Below are positions 50,501-62,500 of a stretch of DNA of 64,000 nt, one piece after another. The notes below the pieces were generated by a model that was given only the letters and a program-made list of their open reading frames with translations, was not told the DNA's origin and made no database searches. Origin of the DNA: Lophius americanus (lineage: Eukaryota > Chordata > Actinopteri > Lophiiformes > Lophiidae); the NCBI GenBank assembly GCA_037951165.1, contig JBBDHG010000429.1, positions 248,001 through 312,000 of the forward strand, given 5' to 3'. Numbering within the stretch: position 1 is the stretch's first letter; each line of letters starts with the position of its first letter. Position numbers and translations under genes: made by a program.

Positions 50501-53500
50501 ATATAATGTCTCCAGTCAGAGCAGATGAACAGAAAAGGGTGTAAAGATAAGTTAGAGGTACCTTGGAAAGCACCAATTCACTGAGAGAGATAATACTGGA
50601 TCATTTTACCAGTGGTCAGCTACATATCCGTACCTGCAGCAAATGCAGAATCCACAGGCTAATAATGAAGGGAGAAATGCCAGGACTCAATTAGACCCCT
50701 CATCTCAGACACAGACGGGTCTGCGAGTGAAACACAAGTCAACCTATTAAGCCGTGTCTAAATGTGTCTTCACAACTCTCTTGGGATCTAATTACTAACC
50801 TCAAATCTCTGCCACAACGACTCGACACCACCACAACACAAATGCTGCGTGAAACATCCTGTTGACGAGGTGCACAGATCATCTTGTGAGAGAGTGTTTG
50901 TCGGTAAGTGCAGATGATGGGTGATTTGGTGGCTCCCTGGGGGGCCTTCAGTGCTACTGTACCTTATATCTAAATCAACACTAATGACCGGCTGTTCCAG
51001 AAAAATTAGCAGCTGAGGTTCCTGTGTGTTCACCTCATCCTGCCGGTATAACTGCACATCCTGCTCAGGGGTAACGCCAGAGATCATTTGGTTCAGGCTA
51101 ACATTCACTAGTAGAAACATTTTTTACGTAACAATAAGGTGAGGACAATTATTCACATTAGAATAACAGAATTGGGAAGTAACAGCATCGACGTGACACT
51201 GTGTGCTACAACAATCAGCGCACACATGAGGAGAATTATAATTTCTGTGGAAGACTAATTTCAAAATGACGTTTCTAACGGCAGCATTCGTAGCTCATCC
51301 GCAAAACAAGTGCAAGTTAAGTAAATTACCTATACTGATTAAATTAGCGGTAAGTACCCAGCAGTCAAAGCGCAGGCTTGATCACTGTTGGTCACTGGAG
51401 GTAAAGCGATGCATCTTTGAGGATGTTTCTAATCAATACAGGCTTTGAGTCAGCAGCTATGATGCATTCTCCCAGCTCTTACGCTGTAAGACAAAATTAT
51501 TATTCTGGTTAGGCATGAGAGCAATGTTATTTTATTGGCCATTTGAAAGATTGTCTTCTATATTTAAAATACTAATTGCTCATAAGACTTTAAGTCCTAG
51601 ACTGTGAAAAAACTTGATTAGAAGAACAAAATGGAGTACATATCCAACAGTCACATAAGTGATGCCTTTCTTGCTAAACACTTAATGAAAAACCAATGAC
51701 TGAAAACTTCTAGTCCTGGTCTTTTATAAAGCTGCAACTTTCAACACGGTGACACTGATCTCATTTTAACGCTGCGCCAGGGTTTTTGCAAGTTTCAACT
51801 ACACCCACACCGGTGAAAGTAGGTCGACTGTAAAGGAATATCATACTCTGTTACTTGCAAAGGAAATTAAATCATGTGCGGAACTGAGTGTAAACAAAAC
51901 ATTTGTGTGTGTTCTCAAAAAAAATCTGAAGTGGCATAGGGCCATTTAACATGGACATTAACAGATTTAAGACCATTGTCCATTAATCACCAAACATATT
52001 TTCTTATATAATGTCCCACATAGGAAAATGATTTTGTCCCTCTATAGTTTTAATTTTTACGTTATTATACGTCAATATGGTTCACCTGGTAAAGGCGGGG
52101 GCCACCATTACTATTGCCATCTAAACAAAAAGAAGAGTTTAAGGGTAGAACAATGTACACATGTAATCCAGTGTCTTTTAATCTCAGTGCTTACAGCTTT
52201 TCAGGTATATTTCCAATGCCTTTACAACAATCTTGGCCAAGTGACTCTTGGACGAGAAACTTAAATCTCAATGAGGATCTCACATCTCACCTAGTAAAAT
52301 ATAGGTCATAATAAAAAAAACAGTCAGCTGGTGAAACACATGGGGGCATCTATTGTGATGCTTTGGCAGAATAAACACAATGTGCCGACATTAATTAGCA
52401 AAGAAATGCATCTTCAAACATCTATTTTCTCTATTTTGTGAAAAGAAATTCTAGATCTTTTTGATGGTGACCTTTGATTCCAGGTCTTGTTCTAGATTCA
52501 TATTACACTTGTTTTGCTCCTCAAGACTTCCCTCGATGATTTACGAGGGCCTATATAAAAACTGCAGACCTAAGTGTGTTGCTGGTCATAAAAACCTTTG
52601 ATCAGCACTTTTGAGCAGACTATTTCCTTTGTTGATAATAAAGGAATTTTAAGGGACACACGGATACTGGTTATCCGACTTGTTTTATTGCTATTTGGAG
52701 GATTAGAGGGAACTTTAGGTCAATATTTCAGGTAAATTATTATAAATTACAGTCAAATGTTTCATCACATAACACAAAAAACAATTTACTTCCACAAAAC
52801 GAAGAAGTTCTTTAGCACAGCCAAATTGAAAAGTCCGATCAGAAATAAACAAGGAGTAAAGAAACAACTTTTTAAATATAATGAACTGAAAAAAGTTCAT
52901 TTCCGTCAAGTTCTATTTCCACTTCAAAACATCTTGCCATAGGTCTAAGAAACACACAGCGGTTCCTTCAAAAATAAGAGCACTTCAAAAACAATAATCA
53001 TTATGATTTTTAAACTTAAAGAACTTAAAGAGAAAAAATTGTATCAATTTATCAAACCAAAATTTGTATATGGCGGTCAGACTTTATAAAAATCGGTGAT
53101 CAGTGATCAGGCAAGAAAATTGCAATCAGAGCATCTTTAATAATGATGTTTAGATCTGTTTGTACTGCAGCGTGGCAGACGATCAATCTACAGCGAGGGG
53201 CAGGTTTTACTCCCTGAGCCCGGGGTTATCAGAATCAGCTAATATTGATCGGCCTTCTTCAAGGTTCCGTCTGATCCAGATTGGTTAAATTCTATTTTGT
53301 GTCTATAATCTTGCTGCATAACTTGAAGATACCTAAGGACTGAGAGAGACGTACATGCGGGACATAGAAGTATGGAGTTAGCGTGAACTAAGCTTCCTTA
53401 TGCCTCTGTCCTGACATTAATCACGTTTGAATCTAACGTTCCCAGGGAGTCACCCTGTAAAACACCAGAAACATCTCTTTAGGCATGAAGTAATGCTGAC

Positions 53501-56500
53501 TCCTGCAAACTGAAGACCACACTGCCTCTCTTTCTCTGTGGCAGTAAAGGGCTGCAGGTGGTGAGTGCCACTCAAGGAAAGTACATTTGTATGCACATCG
53601 TTCTCCTCTCTCAAAGCAGAGCTGTTTTCTTGTGTGCTGGCTCGGTAAGCCAGACAGATCATGAGGAACTCGGAGGAGGGCAAGGGTGTCTACCCAGCCA
53701 TCTGTCAGGAGAGCCTTAGGCTCTCGGCGAAGTAAATAGGGCTCATCTCCCCATGCTCTCTTTGAATCTGTCTGCAATAATTATACATACAAGTAGATGC
53801 ATACAAGTACACTCACACACACTCACACCGTTTACACTGACAGATTACCATAATAACTCTGTCTCCATACTTCAGGAATCATAGATGTACGTCTACTTTC
53901 TCATTTGAACGTAACGTGGCCTTTCAAGGTTTTCCATTTTTAATATGGTGGTAAGCTTTTTAATACATTTGTAATTTAGTATTATTTTTTTCACTCTGTG
54001 GCTTTCAAGGTAAAGTAGTTGCAGGTTTCACAGAATAGGATTTGATGGTTATCATACCATGTACATTTATTAGTACTAAATGATGGAGGGAGAATCTAGT
54101 CATTGCATTTTTGTCATTCCTCGCCTACCTGTCTGACTTTGCAACAGGGGCAATATCCACACGGAGTAAGGAAACGACAGAGAGAAACGAGGCATACGTC
54201 ATTGATCTCCATTCCCCAAGAAAAGAAGAGAAAATCAGTAGCATGGAACTAATTTGTAGATCCGAACAAGGTCTTGTCTTGGAGGATGGATACCAAGTTT
54301 GGAAGATATGGTCTGCTTATGTTCCATTCATAACTGTAATTCCTAAATAAAGAACATTCATTTAAGCGGAGGCACTACAGCGAGGACAGTCGGTTGTTTG
54401 GTGTTACAGAGGAAGATGCAGAAGATAGGGCAAGATGGAAGCAGATGATCTGCCGTGAGGACCATAAAGGGAAGACCGGAAAGAAAAAGTTATGTTAAGA
54501 CAACATTTTGCTAAAATTGAGGTTCCGTTATTCCTCTAACGTGATGAACAGTTGAAGATTTGTTTTCTTCATACTTCCTGATAAAAAATGTTTCCTGATT
54601 CCATAATTATAAAGTTATTCTTTTCATTATTTTCTGGGTGATCGTAACATGAACAACAATAGTAACGGTGTAACGCCCAGTTTACTGACATAGTATGAGG
54701 TCACTATGCACCAACTAAAAGGAAATTTGTCCATTAGTGTCCAATTCGACTGATTCTGCTGTGACAGCTGTGGTGCAGCATATAAAAGCAGGAGATGTGA
54801 GATGCAGCATTTTGTTCCCTGGAAACTTCTACGGCATCTGGGACAGCCAGACATTATTAAAACTTCATGCGACAACGACTTCTCCTCCTAAAAAGACGAG
54901 TTAAATCATTTTGGACTTTGAAGATAATTAAGATAACAGAGACTATTGTTTTTACTATGTAAAACCTCTTTCCAGACAGAAGCCGCAGCATGAAGGACAC
55001 TGCATAGGAGATCCACTTGTCCAGACTTGTGCAGATTATTGACTGTGAAAAGGATAAAACTGACTAAATTATATACTCACAATTCTAAAAATACCCGCTG
55101 AACGCCAAACCTCGGTTTGACAGCCCAGCAGGTGGTTCCAACACCAATATGAGAGACTGACCTAGTTAGTAAATGCCATTTTAAAGGTCAATCATAACAA
55201 ACCATCTTAAGTTAAATAGTCAAATTAAAAAAGTGACATTAAAGAGAAACGCTAAAAAGGACTCGCTAGTTGTTATGAGCTTCCTTTTCATATTTACAAT
55301 AAGAAACTGACACTGACAAGTCTGAGCTTTGTAAGAGAGCCGGCAAATGAGCTTTTTCATCATCTAGGCCAGAAACTGTTTTATGTGATCCGAAGGTTCT
55401 GAATCAAAACGGGTCTGGGTTTTAAGACCTGAAGAGGAGAAGAAACTCAGACAAATAAATAATAGATAAATGAAAGAAAAATCACAAATAGAAAGAAAAT
55501 GAGTGTCTCAAATGAGTGACATCTTTTTATTCGCTTGTTAAAATGGAAATGAAGTATGAACTGATGAATTGAGTATGTATGTCAATAATTGATACAACAA
55601 ATCACGTATATGTTTAGGGCTCTAAGAATGAATTCATTGAAAACATGCAGAGTATTAATTAGTATATAGTGTTCATGGCACAATGAAGCGCTGAGAAAAA
55701 TAGAAATGCAGGATAATGACAAGAAACGTTGGAACATTTTAAATGCTGTCAGGAAAAGGAGGAGAGCAGTTCTTGCCTTTTTTGTTATATTTGGACAGAA
55801 TGGGGGACGTGTGTTACCTTTGAACAAAGATTTGAATACATTATTAAATGCCCATGGACTTGTTTTTACATATTCATAAGGTCTCACAACCAGATTATCC
55901 TTTTGTCTGGCATCCACAGTGAGCTTTTGTAGGGCATACGGATATGTCTAGTCTAGTTTCACTGAAACACCGACATCAGCATCTTTTGCTGACAGCTAAA
56001 TATCTCTCACAAGAAGCCTTCGAGGAGACAAGGCATAGACGCTGACACGCACACACGCACACTTTCCATTCTCTTCTGGGCATGATTTCTGAAGCATCAG
56101 TATTAAAGCTGTAGTTCGCAACTGGGACGCAGCATGACTCGAAGTCAATCTGTAGCCCAAACAACCACAGATTCCCCTGCTCGTAAAAAATAATACCTCA
56201 GCACACCAATAAACCACTAATTATAGATGGGGACTAAAAAGATGAGAACATTTACTTACTTTTGGCTAGTCCAGGATGGAAAAAGCACAACACACGAGAA
56301 ACTCAATTAATAACAGACAAATACATGACTGTAAAATCTCTACAAGTCCATATAAAAGAAAGTCCTAACACAGTATGGAAGAATAAAAGGATTTTAACAT
56401 TATGGTAATACTTTGTTTTTTACAAGGGGTAGTTTGTCGGCAACTGGGGGCAGCTTTCTTCCCGATGAAGTTTATGTGAGAGCTTCCAGAGGTTATTTTT

Positions 56501-59500
56501 AGAACCTCAACAGATTAATTTTAATAAAAGCAAGACCCTCAAGTACTTGCTACAGAGCTTGACGCTCGGGGGATAGACATTCGATCCCATCGATTGCGAC
56601 TGGCAGACGCATGTGGTTACTAAAGGACTTCATAATATAGGTGTTATAATTTATGGGTAAATCAATTGCTTTGTCTCCTACAATATCGGTTGTTCTCTAC
56701 TGAGGCTTCCTGAACAGTTCTGCTGTCAGACGTCACCAAAAGGCATGAGAAAATGTAACAATATATATGTTAAGATCCTCTTTAACACAAGATGAGCCGT
56801 CTTTCCGTTATAATCTATTACTATACCCTGCATTTAATATTGTGTTCAGCCTCTTTTTGCCATAATAGCAGCCCCGAGTCTCCCTCTGTAGTCTGTGATG
56901 AGGTTTGAGAAGACATGGAGAAGACCTGAGACCATTCCTCCATACAGAAACTCTCCAACTCAAGATTCTGAGGTCCATTCTTGTGAACTCTCCTCTGCAG
57001 CCCATCCCACTGATGCTCTGGGGAAACAGGGCAGATGAGTGGGAAGGTCAAAGCGAAACCTTTTTTGTGATCAATGAACCGTTCTTGGTTTGATTCCGAG
57101 GTGTGCTTAATATCCTTGTCCTGCTGGAATGTCCAACCACGGCCCACTTAAAGATTATTCATCCGATATCTGCTGCTATTTGAAGGAGTACATGGAGCCA
57201 TGTCTTAAACAAGATGTCCATGGTCTTAAATGGGGGGGAAAAGCCCCACAGCATCAGAGATACATCACCACACTTTACCGTGGGTATAAGGAGCTTTTCC
57301 TTATGGCATCTTTGACATTTGTTGCCAAAAAGCTCTATTTAGGTCTCATTTGACCTATGACCTTGTCCACTGAAAGTTCAAGTGGTGTTTGGCAAACTGT
57401 AGGCGGTTTTCTTTGTGTTACTTTTATTTTTTACCCTCACAAACAGCTTTTGTTTGTGTAGGTGTCATGAAGTTGTTTAAGGAGAGTTTCTGACACCAAG
57501 ATTAAAATGACCTCTGCGATCCTTAAACTGTAATCCTTGGAAAGTCTTTTGCTGGTCTAACCACACTCGCCATAGTGCGTGGGGTCAGCTTGCAGACTAA
57601 GCATCTCCACTGTTATTAAACCTCCTAATTACTGATTTATCTATTGAAACTGCCCTGTGTGAACTGTGGAGAGATTTTCTAAGCACAGGTTTGAAATGGC
57701 TTTAAACCTGTGCTTATTTCTAATTACACTGACAAAGGCAGCTACAGTATATCTTTATTCATAGGACGGAAAATGATTGAATGACTGAAGTACTGAAGCA
57801 CGTATAAAACTTTCTCTTGTTTATAGATAGTTTGGATGCTGTTACCTACAAAGGCCTCACACAAAGCACAGAATCACATGAAAAGCAGATCAAGGCCTGG
57901 GGTCGTTTATTAACACCAGCTTTCTCCCTACACTCATATATAAGTCATGAAGAAGCCCTCTTCAGTGTCCTCCCTCATCCCCTCTGTATTTATCACGACT
58001 GTTCTCCCTCAAGCATACCTGACGGTGATAAATTAGGGGATTTCTCTTCTGGCACTGGAGAACAAAGAAACAACATGAAACATGCATTTGGCTCAGGCAA
58101 CTAACGATCTACCTCTCCCACCCCTCCAATAAATGTCCTCAGGATGAGGTTGGGCAGAAATGAAATGCCCTCCCTGGAAATGCTTGTTTATGTCTATTAT
58201 AGCCCTCATGTTTAAAAGATCATGTGTTTATATATATAAATGCAAATGGTCTTTGTATGAAATGGACCATCTAATGTACCTCCTTCGACTGGAGACAACC
58301 ATTAGACTAATTCCATGATGTTTTCTCATGCTTGAAGCTTCTTTCTTAAAGTGCCATTACAACACTGCCCCAGCAAAAAAAATAAAATTAAAATTCATAT
58401 CAACATGGCCACCTCATTATCTCAGTCCACACTTAATAATGTCACATCTCCAGAGCCCTCGGGGGTTAAATGACGTCAGACTGCTGAATTCAGCTGAACA
58501 AAATGTCAAATGATGAACAGAAGGAGGACTTGCCAAAATATTCCATTTAGTGCAGTGTCAGCAGATTTGAAGACAGAAAAGAAAAGTATTATTAGCTCTA
58601 ACTTTGATCGCATGTATATGTTTTTGTATAAAAGCTATGGGAGTGATGTTGAACTGCTTTTGTTGATAGGAGATTTGAAAAAAAGAAGTGCCAAAATGGC
58701 AAATAAGAATAAAACAATTAAGCCAATTTGATTCTACAGATTGGGAAGACCTTCCCAAGAAACAACGCAGTCAGTCAGAAATTCAAGAGCTTAAAATTGA
58801 AAAAATTAATCCAACCAGCTCCACAAGGACATTGTTGCCATTCTTCATGCCGCCAAAAATCACTCTTTTTGCCCGGGCGCTGTCATCACTAGCTTCCCCA
58901 GCCAACACCTCATCAACGGGAGCTTACAGATAAATGATTGGAAATTTAGACCGGATGCTTCTAGTATAGAAAGAAAAATCTTAGTGGGAAGTGGAAATCC
59001 CATTCTGTCGAAAACACGTTGAATGTATGTTTGGATCTTATAGCACAATAAAGACTTTGAGCTTGTGTTCAGGCCAATGGCTGACCTACTCAACAGTGTA
59101 AATATTGTGATGAATTTGAGTACTTGTTCTCTGTGTGATGGTGAGGAACACTCACTGGACTGTCCTTCATAGTAAAGGATAACATGTTAGCTTCATTGCT
59201 ATTCAGCAAGCTGAAATAAGTAGCATGTCAGTCAAAACGTTAGAATGAAATATCAGGTTAACCTTAATAACACACTGAGTGTCTCCTTTCCGATCATGTA
59301 AAATGATGACAGACGTAGATTTAGCCGTGACGCAGACACTGCATATTTAACATAGTCAGAATTACTTGTGGCTGACCAATCTTCAAAATGTTTCCGGACC
59401 ATAAATAACTCACAGAGAGTCTAAGACACGGCTGAAGAGGTTCAATACAGTCTCTAATAGTCTGTGGATTGAGCAATCTATATTCACTATGATAAAATGC

Positions 59501-62500
59501 ATATTGTCACTTTAATATTGAGATAGTTTCAAAAAAAAGTTACATTGTTGATCATCATTTCAAACCAGATGAAATGATTCACCTATATAAAATAAACACG
59601 CACTCTTACATCCTTTAGGTTTTCTGCCAAGTCATTTCTGATAATGTGTCTAACTCTAACAATGACGTATACCACATACACCTCACCTTCTTTCCTATTA
59701 GGAGCCAATAAACACATCCGAGTTTTATTATTCAGATACAGTAAAAAAAACTTCACAGAATACTGTGATGTTACTGTAACAAAGGACACAAAATAAATGA
59801 ATAAAGGTTTAAGGTCATATCGCTCACGATAATAGACTCCTCCTGATCAACAGAATATACTTGACAATTTATTTTACGGAAGGGATTTCCACAGTTGTTA
59901 AAGTGAAAGCGACAATGAACACAATGTCTGAGCCTTGTTCCACAGAGACAGTCTGCAGGTCTGTGCAGCCAGACAACAGACAGACAGGGATGTTGGGGCT
60001 GGGATAAGTGAGAGACATATGCCCATGAGACTCCTTCTCCCTGCACCATCAATTATTCACGTTTCAGGTTATTTCATGTCTAGCGAATACGTGAAACCCC
60101 AAACAAATTTAACTGTGTGGTAAAACATTTAAAAGAATCAGCAAAAGGAATTTAACATCTTGCAAGATGTTAATATTATATGTTTTGCAATAGACCAATG
60201 ATGTTCAGATTTGGATGTTTTCTTCAGAGAAATGATGATTTTGGAATAATCGGATCAAATGATGTATGAATAATCATACATGATGATACAAAATAATTGT
60301 TCATTAAACTCCTTATATTTGAGGTACATTAGTACAATTTTTGATTCCACACCCATGTATGACCAGGGAAATGTTATGTTCAGTGCTATGAAGAAAGAAA
60401 TGCAGAATAAATCATCACATCACATCACTCACACCAATGCATACTTAAAATAAGATGTCACTGAGTTGCTATTACACTGAGATTATCTTCTGCAAACAAA
60501 TTAAGGATTCTTAACAATCATTTGGGTAAACCAAATATATATATATTTTAGGCCCATAAACATTTGTTGACATGACAGGCTGTAGAATGACAGGAAACAG
60601 GGAGACGGAGGTGACGAAATTGAACTTGTGGCCAACGCGTCATGAGGATTCTGACTCTGTAGTGACTGAGCTAAACAGCGCCCCCTGTGTCATTTTATCT
60701 TGCAGGACAGGCACTTGCCAGCTGGATTACCTGAGAGAAATGTATGCTTTGTGTGAAAAGAGGTGCCTTAAATATAAGTAAAGGTTTTGTCAGACTTGAA
60801 ATATCAATACAAATTCTTAAGTGAAGCAGCCCAGCCCTACACGATAACTGTTTCACTGACAGACTGACCAGTAGATAGAGTTAAACACTAACCGCTGGAA
60901 ACGATGACCGGGAGGGATCACAGCTTCATAAAGAAATAACGTTCTCCAGGAGGAGTAACTGGGGAGAGGCACGGTTTTGTTTATGGATTAGCAATACACT
61001 ACTCAACACGTCCACAACTGCACATTTAATTGAATTTAATTTAATTGTACATAATGTTATTCTGTAACATGCTCTTGCTGCTGTAACCCTGCAATTTCCT
61101 CGTTGTGGGACTAATAAAGGTTTATCTTCTCTTATCTTTTTGTAGCGTCATCTGAAACACTTAGTATGTAAAAACCGCAATAACCAGACAGTCTGCCATT
61201 AAGTATCCAGACAAGTGGTCAAGGGCTGGGATCACAGAGTCAACTAACTATTTAGCCTTCAGAGGAAACAAACGTGAATTTCATGATTCCCAAAATAGAA
61301 CAACCCACCTGTCAGATATCGAGCCTTCTTTAGGCGTTTTGATTTAATTAGTAGAAGTCCATATACAGGATCTAACACACAACACACTGCACCAGAACTT
61401 TGTCGGGGTTGTGAAATAGCATCTTAGTGCCCTCCTGCATTTTAGGTCAAAAATGCCGGCTGTGCCTTCAGTAACATGCCTACAGAAACCAAAGCTTTAT
61501 CATTGGCTAAACAACTGTTCTCTTGAACCTACAAGCCTTTGTACATTAACCCATGATAGTGACACAATAGAAGATCACTTTATCATCCTGAACTCAACCC
61601 ACTGTTTTACCATCTTTTGTTGCATGATACACAGGAACGACTCAAACGCATACACGGTGAATTTTAAGATTCATTACGTTCTGCAGACACCAACAAAGTC
61701 ACGCATAGTTAAAACTGTAGAAAATGATTACTTTTACGCTACAGTCACAGACCTCCTCCCATGTTGTGGGACGACAGTTCATTACGCTTTTTTACAAATG
61801 TGTTATTGTGGCGATTGGCTAATGCTATGGTAGATGGAGGGGAAGAAAGAGAGCCAAAGAGCTACGAGATTACCTTCTTGGGTAAATGAAGGGATTCTGC
61901 ATTGGTTATTCATTCATTCATTATCTGTAACCACTTGTCCTGTTCAGGGTTGCGTGGGCCGGAGCCTATCAAAGCTGACATTGAGCGAGAGGCGTTTGCA
62001 GCCAGGACAAGTCGCCAGTTCATCACAGGGTCAACATGTAGAGACAGACAACCATTTACTGACACATTCACTCCTACGGGCAATTTAGCCTCACCTATTT
62101 ACCTATATTGCATGTTTGTGGTCACGGGGAGGAAGAGTCAAGGAAGAAGATGTAAACTCACATTCTCCTTCTTAAATGGAAGCATATATTCCCAAACACA
62201 TGGCAGGCATATGAAGGATGTTTTACACAAACACATAGATACAGGTGGAGGAGTTAATGGTCACACTGAAATGCTTGATGGACGTACCTATTGTCTTTAT
62301 TATATACGCCTTTTCCCATTTTACATTTAACAGTAGACCTTTATTGTATACAATTTTTTTTCTAAGGCTACGACCAACATAAACACGGAAGGATTGGAGG
62401 GATTTATTTCTCCTCTGTATGATTTCTATTTTTTATTAAAACGGAAGAAATTGAGTCAAAAGATTTGGAAATAAATTGTCTATGAGAATATGATAATATA

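Noticed and set aside
50788..51120. 110-codon minus-strand ORF in the large tspoap1 intron
   Set aside because: It is not needed to join exons 1 and 2, which are already in phase, and it has no similarity to the TSPOAP1 N terminus.
61453..61833. 126-codon plus-strand ORF in the large tspoap1 intron
   Set aside because: It is the longest unexplained ORF there, but no family is recognised, no promoter or splice context is seen, and composition is ordinary for chance.
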